Shown here one piece after another: positions 9,543-21,500 of a DNA stretch of 64,000 nucleotides. Location of the stretch: assembly GCF_008831285.2 (NCBI RefSeq), contig NC_045144.1, forward strand, positions 1,736,001 through 1,800,000, given 5' to 3'. Each line of letters starts with the position of its first letter. Position 1 is the first letter of the stretch. The translations under genes and the position numbers were made by a program. Origin of the DNA: Nymphaea colorata. Taxonomy: Eukaryota; Streptophyta; Magnoliopsida; Nymphaeales; Nymphaeaceae. The notes under the pieces are model-generated. The model did no database searches, had not been told where the DNA came from, and saw only the letters and a program-made list of their open reading frames with translations.

Positions 9543-11228
9543 TCTGTTTGCATCCCAAAATTTTCATTGGTTTTGGAGTGCTCCAGAAAAATAAGGTTTT
9601 TCTTTTGAAAGATGAAAGAAAGGGACTCGCCCGTCGGTACGAGGATCGACCGTTCCCGGCGTCTTTACCGGGGGTAATCAACCCAATGACTATGTTTATC
9701 ATTGATACATTTCGTTTTAATTTAAACATCTTTTTTATTCTATATGCGGTGTAGAAAATATTGAAAGTTTGGAGTTTCAACTTTTGAAAAGGTTATTGAA
9801 GAATTGCTTGAAAATGTAAAATGTTTTGAGGAAAAAGTGAAACTAGTAAATATCATTTGAAAAGCTTGTAAAAACATTTTGAAATCATTTTAGTGTTCTC
9901 TTAAGACTTTAAGTAGGTTTGAGATTTTACTCTAATTCGGTTACCACCTAGCTAGAGCTCCATCCCTTCTTGCTTAAGTTTCTTTAGAGAGGTTCTTGTG
10001 ATCATAAGTGAAATAAAGTGGGTGAGAATGCATGGATGCATTTACCCTATATGATTGAAAAAATGTAAAACATTCCTACCACAACATTCATCTAATGTCA
10101 TTCCTACCACAACATACATCTATGATTTCGTTGTTATAATTATTATACATAAGAAGGAAAAGTTTTTAAAAAGGGATAGAGATTGTAGACCATCAAGCAT
10201 GATTCCAATATTGGGTCATTACTTGGTTTGTGGTCTTATTGAAGTTGGTATATAGAAAGTTCATGAGATGATAGTGTTAAAAAGAATATAAAAGATAAAA
10301 CACTCTTATGAAAGGAAAGAGAGAGATATAGAGAAAGACATGCATACATGTGTACATACCATTACATATAGACATATATGAAAGTTTAAGAAAAAAAAAT
10401 GTATTGATTCGAAGAGAAAGAGAGATTTTAGAGGAAAAGAAAAAATATCATACGCATATATGGGTATAAGAAATTTTATAAAAGAAGATATTTGTCTTGA
10501 AAAGAGGAATAAATATTTGAAAGAGAGGAAATGAAGCACATGTACATACGTATTCATGCACATATGAAAATTTATAAAATAAAAATGAAAGCATAGATAG
10601 AGAAAGATGGGGTCATCATGTTGGCATACATGTATATAACATGTGTATACATCCATACCTTCACAAGATTAGAAAAAATGAAAGGAACAACTTAAATTAC
10701 CAACTTCAAATTTAATGTGGGCCGGAGGGGAGCTTGGACTCATGCAAGAGTCTAAGCTAAGTCCCTAAGGTCATGTTAGAAGGTTCTTTTTTAAAATGTT
10801 TTGGAAAATATGATTTATATAAGCATAGAATGTTATTATTTGGTTTGTTGTAAGGAATATATTTTTTCCACCGTTGGGTATGGAAGAAAACAAGCAACAT
10901 AACGAAGCACTCGTTAGGGTTCCTAATGTGATGATTAAGAAGGAAACTAGCGCAAAATGATATGGAAATGCATATTAACATGTACATTTTCGTGAGGGTT
11001 TATTCCGGGTTGGACAAGTCCCAACCTCAAAGATTAATATGAAAATAAAGAGTCTCCAAACCACACTCTCATTCCCGACATGCATTCACATGTAAGTAAA
11101 GAACCAAGCAACTATGCATGCATAATATATAATTAACTTTCAAGGAAGGAAGGAAAGAAAAATGATGATGAAAAAAGCAAAGTTCAATTAGGAGGAAAGA
11201 CATGATGTAACTATGAATTGATATACCA

Positions 11229-11980
11229 CCTCATCTTTTCATGTTCCCGGTGCACTTGAATATAGCCTCTTGACTCTAAAATAGAGATTGAGAGCTATCT
11301 CTTTTGGCCATGGAGAAATGAGGAAGAGAGGAAAATAAGAGAAAACAAAAGAACAATAAGAATGTATTCATGAAAAGAAAGAACATGATTAAAATGAAAG
11401 ATCATCTCATCTTTCCATGCCTCCCGGTGCACTTTGAGTATAGCCTCTTGTCTCTAAAAAGAGATTGAGAGCTACCTTCTTTAGCTGTGGGGAGATGAAG
11501 ATGAGGAGAAAATGTAGAAAGAGAAACAATGTTATATTTAATAAAGAGAAAACATGATTCAATTATGAAATGAAAGTTCCTCTCATCTTTTCACGCTCCC
11601 AATGTACTTGAGCATAGCCTCTTGTCTCTAAAAAGAGATTGATGGCTATCTCTTTGGTCATGGAAAGAGGAAGAAGAGAAAAAAGAAAATAACAAGAACA
11701 AGACTATATTGAAGAAATGGAATAACAATAACAACAAAAATATATTCATTAAGGAAAAGAATAACAACAACAAGAATATATTGAAGAGAAGAAAGAGCAA
11801 GAAAATATTGATAAAGAGAAAGAACAAGAACAACAAGAATACTTGAAAGAGCATGATTTAATCATAAAATAAAATATCATCTCATCTTTTCATGCTCCCG
11901 GTGCATTTGAGCATAGCCTCTTGTATATAAAAAAAAGTTGAGTGCTATCTCTTTTGGCCATGGGGAGATGAAGATGAGAA
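11229..11980 (-). repeat. Four dispersed copies of a ~100-bp LTR repeat
   Basis: A block with CTCATCTTTTCATGCTCCCG, GCATAGCCTCTTGTCTCTAA and CTATCTCTTTTGGCCATGG recurs at about 11229, 11399, 11582 and 11878. Between copies are A/G-rich stretches. The right contig has the same four at about 20264, 20434, 20616 and 20915. They lie downstream of the predicted transcript start, so within R or U5. Confidence 0.8.
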
Positions 11981-12307
11981 GAGAAAATGAAAACAACAAC
12001 AAGACTATATTTAAGAAAAAGAAATAACATAATAATAAGAATATGAATCAAAAGAAAGAAGAGAAAAATGAGAGGGATGAAGATTACATACCTCTAATGG
12101 GAAATGACCTAAGGAAGATGAACACCTTCACTTGAAGATCCCTTTTTGAATGAAACTCCAAGAGTGCTTGCTCTAAGTTGGAGAAGGAAATGGAAAGAGG
12201 AAGAGGAAGAGAGAGAGAGCTCAAGAGAAACTCTAAGTCTTCAAGTGAGAATACACTAGAGTTTCTCCCAAGGACCAATCTTGCCCAAGAGGGAGGATAT
12301 GGGGGGG

Positions 12308-12315
12308 TATTTATA
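12308..12315 (-). promoter_or_regulatory. LTR TATA box (left contig)
   Basis: Minus-strand TATAAATA in a CCTTTATAAATACCCC context, immediately downstream of the U3 tandem arrays. It is the best core promoter candidate and puts the transcript start about 30 bp to the left, leaving a U3 of about 0.9 kb and a long R-U5. Confidence 0.7.
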
Positions 12316-12344
12316 AAGGATTTTGGAGCCAAAACCCAAAATTT

Positions 12345-12890
12345 GAATTTTTGACCTAAAAGACTAAAATCACCTCCCAAAAAGAGATTTTTTTTGGCCA
12401 AAGGAAGGACAAATGAGTCTTGTCCACCCAAAAAGACTAAAATTACCCTCTAAAAGGATGTTTTTTGGTCAAAAGGAGGGCAAATGTCTTGTTTACCAAA
12501 AGACTAAAATCACCCTCTAAAAGGAGGTTTTTGGTCAAAAGGAGGGCAAATCGGTCTTGTTTAAAAAAAGACTAAAATCACCCTCTAAAAGAGGTTTTTT
12601 GGTCAAAAGGAGGGGCAAATCGGTCTTGTTTAAAAAAGACTAAAATCACCCTCTAAAAGAGGTTTTTGGTCAAAAGGAGGGGCAAATCGGTCTTGTTTAA
12701 AAAAGACTAAAATCACCCTCTAAAAGGAGGTTTTTTTGGTCAAAAGGAGGGCAAATGGTCTTGTTTAAAAAAGACTAAAATCACCCTCTAAAAGGAGGTT
12801 TTTGGTCAAAGGATGAGCAAATCGGTCTTGTTTGAAAAAGACTAAATCACCCTCTAAAAGGAGGTTTTTGGTCAAAAAAGGGCAAATTAG
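12345..12890 (-). repeat. U3 71-bp tandem array, left contig 5' LTR
   Basis: About seven to eight units of the same repeat as at 1-239, ending about 30 bp upstream of the TATA box. Units here vary in homopolymer length, partly likely from sequencing error near the contig end. The 31-bp array follows at about 12930-13100. Confidence 0.8.
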
Positions 12891-13167
12891 TCTTAAATGA
12901 TTGATTTTGGAAATCTGAACTTGAGTTTTGGATCTAAAAGTAGTATTTTGGATTTATTTGGATTGAAAGTTCTATTTTTGGATTTAATTTTGGATCTGAG
13001 AGTAGTATTTTGGATTTAATTTGGATCTGAAAGTAGTTATTTTGGATTTAATTTGGATCTAAGAGTAGTATTGATTTAATTGGATCTGAAAGTTGTATTT
13101 TGGAAATCTTGTGCCTAAATTTGAATTTCGCACTTGGATAAAACATCATAGTCCTTTAAAAAAATTT

Positions 13168-13267
13168 NNNNNNNNNNNNNNNNNNNNNNNNNNNNNNNNN
13201 NNNNNNNNNNNNNNNNNNNNNNNNNNNNNNNNNNNNNNNNNNNNNNNNNNNNNNNNNNNNNNNNNNN
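13168..13267. other. Assembly gap of exactly 100 N
   Basis: 100 consecutive N, the customary placeholder for a gap of unknown size. Sequence left of it is the U3 end of the LTR; sequence right of it restarts at the equivalent of 4219 in the same element. Confidence 1.
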
Positions 13268-13543
13268 TCTTGGTTACTTATAAGAAGTCCACCAATCTTT
13301 TCTTCTCATCCACTGACAAACTGGTCAATTTGAAGAATTTTAGGATCTTCACTGGTTCCAATATTAATTTCTTCAATTGGAATCATTCACCAAAGATGTT
13401 CTTGTTTCTGAATCTGAGTGAATTCTGGTAATTCTGACACGGGTATTGCCATAGGTTCCATTTCACGACTGCTTGTTCGATAAATGCTTCTGGGGGGACT
13501 TCGTGGAAAAAGAATAAACTGAGACATATTGAGTTCCGACATC
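13268..13543 (-). pseudogene. RT N-terminal fragment (right contig)
   Basis: Matches 4219-4504. It has several one- to few-base losses relative to the left contig, breaking the frame more than in the left copy. RT proper is missing because the contig starts here. Confidence 0.8.
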
Positions 13544-13735
13544 CTGTAAAGAGGATAAAGGAAAGAGTTGGACGAAATTGACAACAAAAAATTACTTGCA
13601 TTTGCATATAAAAAAAAAGGTTCTTAGTTCATAGAATGGTCATCTCATGAGACCAGACAAAAAGATGTTTAAAATTACAAATTCATGGAGGATTTTGAAA
13701 CAAAAAGTGAATACTATTAGCCCCCAAGATCTTCT

Positions 13736-14566
13736 TCAAATTCCTTCATGATATCCCAGTCCTCTCATGTTCATCTGAAAAGAGATGCTAATCGGTTGCA
13801 AGATGCCATCTTCATTTTTCCCAAGGCGACGGTAGCCACCTTTCAGAAGCAACTGAAAACCCTTGGGGTTTTTCATGAAATGAACATACAATAGGTGTTC
13901 TTGGTAACTTGCATGATTGCTTGAAATAGTATAAGCATTCCCGGATGGTTCCCCTATCTCCATGTTCTGCATCCATTCTTCCAAAGGTCTGTCCTTTGTT
14001 GTTCTTATGCTCGGTACATCTACCGGATCAATTGGCCTAAGGAGCATAGGTTGCATCAACCTCTCGACCAGATCCTCAGCACGGACAGTGATGACTGATG
14101 GACCAAAATTCCATTTCAGGCATTGATGAAGAGTGGATGAGATCCCTCGTACTTGATGGATCCAAGGTCGTCCCAAAAGCAGGTTGTATGATTGTGGTAC
14201 ATCTACCACATGAAATACAATGCAATCGCTAGTATTTTCAATGATCACATTCATGTCGAGGGTACCTTTGCTGTTCATGCCTCGGTCATCGTATCCGTAG
14301 ATCTTGGTATTATCAGAACGATGTTTGTTTTCACGAAACCCCAATGTTTTAGCCGTGAGATCAGGACAAATATTCAAACCACTTCCTCCATCAATCAAAA
14401 CATGTGGCACCGTCATCCCATTGACTTGAACAACGATGTAAAGAGCATCTTCATGGAAATATCCCCATTTTGAGATGTCTTTTTCTGAGAAGGTAATTGA
14501 CTGATTTTTAGAAGCTTGAATCGAGTATCCATACGCTCTTCCAAGGAGAGAACGTCCAAATAGCAT
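13736..14566 (-). CDS. Aspartic protease region (right contig copy)
   Basis: Protein identical over all 276 codons to the left copy at 4699-5529, with the Asp-Gly-Gly active site and LLLGRPWIH. The intron-like segment between 13544 and 13735 separates it from RT. Confidence 0.85.
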   Translation of the reverse strand: MLFGRSLLGRAYGYSIQASKNQSITFSEKDISKWGYFHEDALYIVVQVNGMTVPHVLIDGGSGLNICPDLTAKTLGFRENKHRSDNTKIYGYDDRGMNSKGTLDMNVIIENTSDCIVFHVVDVPQSYNLLLGRPWIHQVRGISSTLHQCLKWNFGPSVITVRAEDLVERLMQPMLLRPIDPVDVPSIRTTKDRPLEEWMQNMEIGEPSGNAYTISSNHASYQEHLLYVHFMKNPKGFQLLLKGGYRRLGKNEDGILQPISISFQMNMRGLGYHEGI

Positions 14567-15237
14567 GGATCTTCATCTGAGGAGTCATTTGATGATTCGT
14601 CGCCTTGTAAGATAAAAGTCTTTGGAATCATAAGAAGTTTCTTGGGCAAACTTTCTATCCTGCCATTCATCATAGCAATGAAATCTAGAGGTTCCTTACC
14701 TTGGTCTACCACCATGACTTTGTGTGAGCTGCTCCCAATATAAGGTGGAATGTGCTCTTGTGGATGGTATGGAAGTGGAGTGCCTGTAGTGATCATGGCT
14801 ACTGCCGCCTTCCCGTGGTCAGAGAATGGATTCCTTAGTATCTCAGGGGTACTATCATCACAAATCTTGAGATCTTTGTTGATGAAGTCTTGAATAATAT
14901 TTTTGATGACAAAACAATCCTCAGTGTCATGACCAGGGGTACGATGAAACTTGCACAGTTTTTCTTTATTTCCTCCCATCATTTTCGGAGGCTCTGATAT
15001 TTTTGGCAAGACGATAGTTCCTTTGGCGAGAAGGTATTCCAGGATCTTCTCCCGAGACTGGCTCAAAGGAGTGAATTTCCGGTCGTAGCTCCAACCTGGG
15101 TGTTTGTTTTTCATTTCATTGTCGCCTTTGAGAGACTGTGTGTTCTTCTTGAAACTGACTCCCTTGTCATGTTTGTAGTTATTATCATGGTCCTTTCTAA
15201 TGCCAGCATTGGCTATCGAGTTTGCTTGTTCAATTAA
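14413..15237 (-). pseudogene. Gag C-terminal zinc-knuckle region (right contig copy)
   Basis: Identical to 5376-6200, including CKFHRTPGHDTEDC and the frameshift into protease. Confidence 0.8.
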
Positions 15238-15483
15238 CTAAGCAAAGGTTTTAATCGGGGCATTGCGGATGAGACTTTTCAAGGGTTGGGCAAGATTTTT
15301 CCTAATGAGTGACAAGGCTTGTGTCTCAGAAATGGGCTCCTTCATCTTATTGCATTGAATTCTCCATTTTTGGATGAATTCTCGAGCCTTTTCTCCTTGT
15401 TTCTGACGAAGACTGCAAATGGTACTGAGGGTTGGAGCCATGGGAGCATTTTGTTCAAATCTTTCAACAAACATGTTAATCAA
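15238..15483 (-). pseudogene. Gag central domain (right contig copy)
   Basis: Identical 81 codons to 6201-6446, with FVERFEQNAP and REFIQKWR. Confidence 0.8.
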
Positions 15484-15583
15484 CTTGTCAAACTCCTTCA
15501 GCTCGATCGGATTGATATTTTCTTTATATCATTGTGCGGCAATGCCTTCAAGGCTTCTTGGAAAATATCGGAACAAAGCTCTG

Positions 15584-16385
15584 TTATTTGTGAATTTTAT
15601 AGCAATCATTGAAAAATGTTGAAAGATGAACGTGTGGACAAGTGGTTCCATCATATCTGATGAATTCTCTGGGCAAGCCTTTCACGTCTTCGTCCCCATC
15701 AATGTCAAGGTAGTAGTCCTCACATGAGTATGAACGTTTCCCCTTCCCCCTAAGCTCAAGATTGTTCATTCTTTTCTCCATTTCATAGAATCTGCGCTTA
15801 GTCGGACTTTCATCGTCACTTGATTCGATCAATTATGGCTTGGTCTTTTTCTTCTTGCCCTTGATCTCCTTTACTTTTTCTTCAGAACTCTCACTGTCTG
15901 AGCTGTTGCTAGTGATGTATTTCTTTATCTTTTTTACTTTCTTGGTAGGTTTCTCTTCCTTTTGGGCTTCTCTTCCGAACTTTCAGTGGTAATAGGACTG
16001 GGTGACCTGTTTTCTATCATAACATCTTTTTTCTTTTTATTTTTCTTTGTTGTCTTTTTCTTTTTGAGAGAAAACAGTTCGGGTTTTTCTTCTTTACTAG
16101 TTGCCGAATATGAACCCAAATAGTCTTCATCCTGATTTTCAACAAAAGACTTGTTTTTCTTTTTTTTTTTTCTTTTTTGCTTGGCAGTCTTGGAGTAACC
16201 ATCAAGGCCTTTTGCTCTTCTTGCTCTTTCATGAATCGCTCCATAAACAAACAGAACATATAGTAAGCTTCCGGCTTGATTGCTGGGAGGCCAAGTGTTT
16301 CTGGACGGAGTTCAGAGGATGAAGCCTCGTTTTGAGGAGTCTGCTTAGCTTGCGATCTAGTTTCAACCATCTTGTTGGCTTTCAA
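15584..16385 (-). pseudogene. Gag N-terminal region (right contig copy), extra frameshifts
   Basis: Same as 6547-7350 but a T run at about 16159-16170 is 12 instead of 13 bases and another at about 15949 is three instead of four. These shift the frame twice, so the Lys-rich part is read in a wrong frame after about codon 70. Such homopolymer differences are typical of sequencing error as well as real decay. Confidence 0.75.
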
Positions 16386-16542
16386 GTATTCACCTTATGA
16401 CATAAGAAAATAGAGTTATTGGACGAAAATGATGACAAAATGAAGGTTCATATTGCATTACAAGTTTTTAAAAGTTACATCCAAAGATACTAATAAAGAT
16501 GACAACGACAGAAGGAATACAAAGTTGACAACATAAAACTTT

Positions 16543-17765
16543 TTAGGGAAGGATGGATGGTAGTCGATTGGCATCCCACCACTCAGCATATTCCTTCTTC
16601 ACCACTGGGCCTATGAACCAAGTGTATGATATTTGTGTCTTCCATTCTTGTCGAGCTACTGCAAACAATGCTGTCCATTGAGGAGAACTAAAGTCAAATT
16701 CGGGAATAGCTCAAATTGGTGCATGCACAGAGACCATCTTCTGCCTTTGAGAGAACTGTCTCATACATCTATTAGCACAATAATCAACTATGAAGTAAGG
16801 GCCCAAGAGTGTGGTATGCCCATGATGATGGTGAGTGTATCGGGGTAGGCTCTGCCGACGATCACAATAATCCCAAATGATCTCTCTCCTTCATTCAATT
16901 GCTCGATCAAACGACGGTATTGCTCCAAGGTTGTCAATGATCCATCAGTGTTTCTGAATAGACTGGCTTGGGGTCCCGCATGCTTGAGGAACCACAATTG
17001 TAAAGCATATGTGCATCCTTCTATGAAGTCGATATCTCCAATGGTAAAGCGGGTGAGTCATCGGTAAAGGAAGGCTAAGGCTGTCATTGCTACTGACAAG
17101 TGTCGGGTCCCTCTATGCCCCCATACTCGAAAAAGTTGGGCAATACGGACATCTAAAAGGTCACTTCCATCGGTAAAAAGGGTCACTCCTACTGTGCAGA
17201 GCATCATACAATGTTTAATTCTCCCTATGGCTTTTCGAGGTAGGGTAGAAGGTTCAACATAGGTTCCAAATTCTTCATACAAATTTTTCATGTTGATGCT
17301 TTGATTTTCATGGTTTTCTACTAAAGGCCAAGTTTTCCGTCCAGTAAAGTGAGCAATGAGGTCATTTGCATTGACCTTGGTTGGGTTCATAAGGAATTGT
17401 TTTTCCAATAGATCATTTGGGTCACAAGTTGGGGTAGGGAGGTCTAGTATTTCGGCAAATTCATCTAGTAATATTGTCATTTCTCCCCATGGAAACCAAA
17501 AAGAGGAGGTCATTGGGTTCCAACGCTCGGCAATTACATGTACCAAATTTCCATTAACTAACTGCATTCCTCCAGCTGCCACTGTCTCTAGCCCACATTC
17601 TTCAAAGTAAGAAGGAAACATCCGAGAGAAGGTGGGATGCCAAGTCCGATACCATTCGGGAGCCAAAGGTTGAGACTCAAAAGAAATGTAGGTGGACTGT
17701 TCGGGACCTTCCCCAAAGAGGATGTGATCATAAGGGAATGTGACACCACGTTGGAAAGAATACAT
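16543..17765 (-). pseudogene. Plant mobile domain-like extra ORF (right contig copy)
   Basis: Same sequence as 7508-8730, with the same internal TGA after codon 235 and the same later frameshift. Shared breaks show the damage predates any copying or is one locus assembled twice. Confidence 0.65.
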
Positions 17766-18562
17766 CTTGAATGATGACTCTAAAAGATAAAAATTGAATT
17801 AGTGAAAAACATTGACTAGGTTGACAAAGACAATATGAGATAGATGTGTGAAATGAGGTTGCAAATCATCACATAAGGTTTCACGCACATCAACATCTGT
17901 CATGAAATAATTTTCTTTTTTTTTTAGAAAATTGGGTATAGGAACATAATTGAGATAATTTTGTGTCACGATAATCCGATATCAAGTTATGCTTATATAC
18001 CTTAGCCAAATGGCTTAGTACGAGCATAGATTCTTCCTTAGGCAACTAAGGGTAGAGTTCATCAACTTCTTCTTGATCATTCGTCGATATACCATAAATT
18101 ACCACTCATGGTACTAACGAGGGGGCGTTCCCGCCCAAGGTGTGGTCTAGTTGTAAGGCTTAGTCTTGTGCTACCGCCAAAGACTAAGCCCGACAACATG
18201 ATGACCGAGACAAATAGGTATGAGGAATTTTGAAATATGAGAAATCATATAAATTGAGTTGTCTCTAATGCAATGTTGCCTAAGTTTGAAGATTAAAATA
18301 GAAGAGCAAATTAGGGGATTAAAATAGAATATTCAAACTCCTAAATTGAGAAGGGTGGTATGTGATCATAAATATGTGTGAACATGATTGATCCTTCTCA
18401 ATTAGTCCTATGTGCAAGAAAACATTCACAATCATCAAACAATGCAATGAAATGCCAATGGAGTCGAGGCCAAAATAGGGGACATGTTTTATGATTGGCA
18501 ATACATGAGATGTTCAAATTAGTGAAAATGCATCAATAATCATAGCCAAACGATGACGGGTA

Positions 18563-18577
18563 CCATCACGGTCGCCA
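18563..18577 (-). other. Primer binding site (right contig copy)
   Basis: Minus-strand TGGCGACCGTGATGG, two bases from the LTR end, identical to 9528-9542. The 17766-18562 leader has no gene. Confidence 0.75.
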
Positions 18578-18579
18578 TC

Positions 18580-21500
18580 TGTTTGCATCCCAAAATTTTC
18601 ATTGGTTTTGGAGTGCTCCAGAAAAATAAGGTTTTTCTTTTGAAAGATGAAAGAAAGGGACTCGCCCGTCGGTACGAGGATCGACCGTTCCCGGCGTCTT
18701 TACCGGGGGTAATCAACCCAATGACTATGTTTATCATTGATACATTTCGTTTTAATTTAAACATCTTTTTTATTCTATATGCGGTGTAGAAAATATTGAA
18801 AGTTTGGAGTTTCAAACTTTTGAAAAGGTTATTGAAGAATTGCTTGAAAATGTAAAATGTTTTGAGGAAAAAGTGAAACTAGTAAATATCATTTGAAAAG
18901 CTTGTAAAAACATTTTGAAATCATTTTAGTGTTCTCTTAAGACTTTAAGTAGGTTTGAGATTTTACTCTAATTCGGTTACCACCTAGCTAGAGCTCCATC
19001 CCTTCTTGCTTAAGTTTCTTTAGAGAGGTTCTTGTGATCATAAGTGAAATAAAGTGGGTGAGAATGCATGGATGCATTTACCCTATATGATTGAAAAAAT
19101 GTAAAACATTCCTACCACAACATTCATCTAATGTCATTCCTACCACAACATACATCTATGATTTCGTTGTTATAATTATTATACATAAGAAGGAAAAGTT
19201 TTTAAAAAGGGATAGAGATTGTAGACCATCAAGCATGATTCCAATATTGGGTCATTACTTGGTTTGTGGTCTTATTGAAGTTGGTATATAGAAAGTTCAT
19301 GAGATGATAGTGTTAAAAAGAATATAAAAGATAAAACACTCTTATGAAAGGAAAGAGAGAGATATAGAGAAAGACATGCATACATGTGTACATACCATTA
19401 CATATAGACATATATGAAAGTTTAAGAAAAAAAAATGTATTGATTCGAAGAGAAAGAGAGATTTTAGAGGAAAAGAAAAATATCATACGCATATATGGGT
19501 ATAAGAAATTTTATAAAAGAAGATATTTGTCTTGAAAAGAGGAATAAATATTTGAAAGAGAGGAAATGAAGCACATGTACATACGTATTCATGCACATAT
19601 GAAAATTTATAAAATAAAAAATGAAAGCATAGATAGAGAAAGATGGGGTCATCATGTTGGCATACATGTATATAACATGTGTATACATCCATACCTTCAC
19701 AAGATTAGAAAAATGAAGGAACAACTTAAAATTACCAACTTCAAATTTAATGTGGGCCGGAGGGGAGCTTGGACTCATGCAAGAGTCTAAGCTAAGTCCC
19801 TAAGGTCATGTTAGAAGGTTCTTTTTTAAAATGTTTTGGAAAATATGATTTATATAAGCATAGAATGTTATTATTTGGTTTGTTGTAAGGAATATATTTT
19901 TTCCACCGTTGGGTATGGAAGAAAACAAGCAACATAACGAAGCACTCGTTAGGGTTCCTAATGTGATGATTAAGAAGGAAACTAGCGCAAAATGATATGG
20001 AAATGCATATTAACATGTACATTTTCGTGAGGGTTTATTCCGGGTTGGACAAGTCCCAACCTCAAAGATTAATATGAAAATAAAGAGTCTCCAAACCACA
20101 CTCTCATTCCCGACATGCATTCACATGTAAGTAAAGAACCAAGCAACTATGCATGCATAATATATAATTAACTTTCAAGGAAGGAAGGAAAGAAAAATGA
20201 TGATGAAAAAAGCAAAGTTCAATTAGGAGGAAAGACATGATGTAACTATGAATTGATATACCACCTCATCTTTTCATGTTCCCGGTGCACTTGAATATAG
20301 CCTCTTGACTCTAAAATAGAGATTGAGAGCTATCTCTTTTGGCCATGGAGAAATGAGGAAGAGAGGAAAATAAGAGAAAACAAAAGAACAATAAGAATGT
20401 ATTCATGAAAAGAAAGAACATGATTAAAATGAAAGATCATCTCATCTTTCCATGCTCCCGGTGCACTTTGAGTATAGCCTCTTGTCTCTAAAAAGAGATT
20501 GAGAGCTACCTTCTTTAGCTGTGGGGAGATGAAGATGAGGAGAAAATGTAGAAAGAGAAACAATGTTATATTTAATAAAAGAGAAAACATGATTCAATTA
20601 TGAAATGAAAGTTCCTCTCATCTTTTCACGCTCCCAATGTACTTGAGCATAGCCTCTTGTCTCTAAAAAGAGATTGATGGCTATCTCTTTTGGTCATGGA
20701 AAGAGGAAGAAGAGAAAAAAAGAAAATAACAAGAACAAGACTATATTGAAGAAATGGAATAACAATAACAACAAAAATATATTCATTAAGGAAAAGAATA
20801 ACAACAACAAGAATATATTGAAGAGAAGAAAGAGCAAGAAAATATTGATAAAGAGAAAGAACAAGAACAACAAGAATACTTGAAAGAGCATGATTTAATC
20901 ATAAAATAAAATATCATCTCATCTTTTCATGCTCCCGGTGCATTTGAGCATAGCCTCTTGTATATAAAAAAAAGTTGAGTGCTATCTCTTTTGGCCATGG
21001 GGAGATGAAGATGAGAAGAGAAAATGAAAACAACAACAAGACTATATTTAAGAAAAAGAAATAACATAATAATAAGAATATGAATCAAAAGAAAGAAGAG
21101 AAAAATGAGAGGGATGAAGATTACATACCTCTAATGGGAAATGACCTAAGGAAGATGAACACCTTCACTTGAAGATCCCTTTTTGAATGAAACTCCAAGA
21201 GTGCTTGCTCTAAGTTGGAGAAGGAAATGGAAAGAGGAAGAGGAAGAGAGAGAGAGCTCAAGAGAAACTCTAAGTCTTCAAGTGAGAATACACTAGAGTT
21301 TCTCCCAAGGACCAATCTTGCCCAAGAGGGAGGATATGGGGGGTATTTATAAAGGATTTTGGAGCCAAAACCCAAAATTTGAATTTTTTGACCTAAAAAG
21401 ACTAAAATCACCCTCCAAAAAGAGATTTTTTTGGCCAAAAGGAAGGACAAATGAGTCTTGTCCACCCAAAAAGACTAAAATTACCCTCTAAAAGGATGTT

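Larger units (their letters stand above)
1..13167 (-). mobile_element. Tat/Ogre-like Ty3/gypsy LTR retrotransposon, left contig
   Basis: Read on the minus strand, the order is 5' LTR (9545 to the gap), primer site, extra ORF, gag, protease, RT, RNase H, second RNase H, integrase, 3' UTR repeats, polypurine tract and 3' LTR (533 to beyond the window). Integrase after RT places it in Ty3/gypsy. Two RNase H domains, a 3.6-kb LTR, an ORF ahead of gag and an intron-like break between protease and RT are known traits of the Tat/Ogre lineage. The internal part is about 9.0 kb, so a complete element would be about 16 kb. Many stops and frameshifts make it non-autonomous. The first 533 bp of the two LTRs differ at only about four positions over their last 300 bp by eye, so insertion looks recent. 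Confidence 0.9.
9545..13167 (-). repeat. 5' LTR, left contig, truncated by the gap
   Basis: Starts on the plus strand with TGTTTGCATCCC next to the primer site and runs to the assembly gap, just short of the expected GATTACA end. It matches 18580-22237. Last ~700 bp before the gap has many one-base losses relative to the other copy, as in an unpolished contig end. No genes; contains the TATA box, U3 arrays and AG-rich repeats listed separately. Confidence 0.9.

Noticed and set aside
12345-12890. Regular repeats with similar spacing resembling a CRISPR array
   Set aside because: The units are directly adjacent ~71-bp tandem repeats without unique spacers, inside a plant LTR.
13093-13431. Open frame spanning the N gap
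   Set aside because: It is created by translating through N; both sides are noncoding LTR or out-of-frame pol.
20674-20891. Lys/Asn-rich and Leu/Phe-rich frames in the LTR
   Set aside because: Product of AAGAACAACAAG-type low complexity; no domain and present only as LTR sequence.
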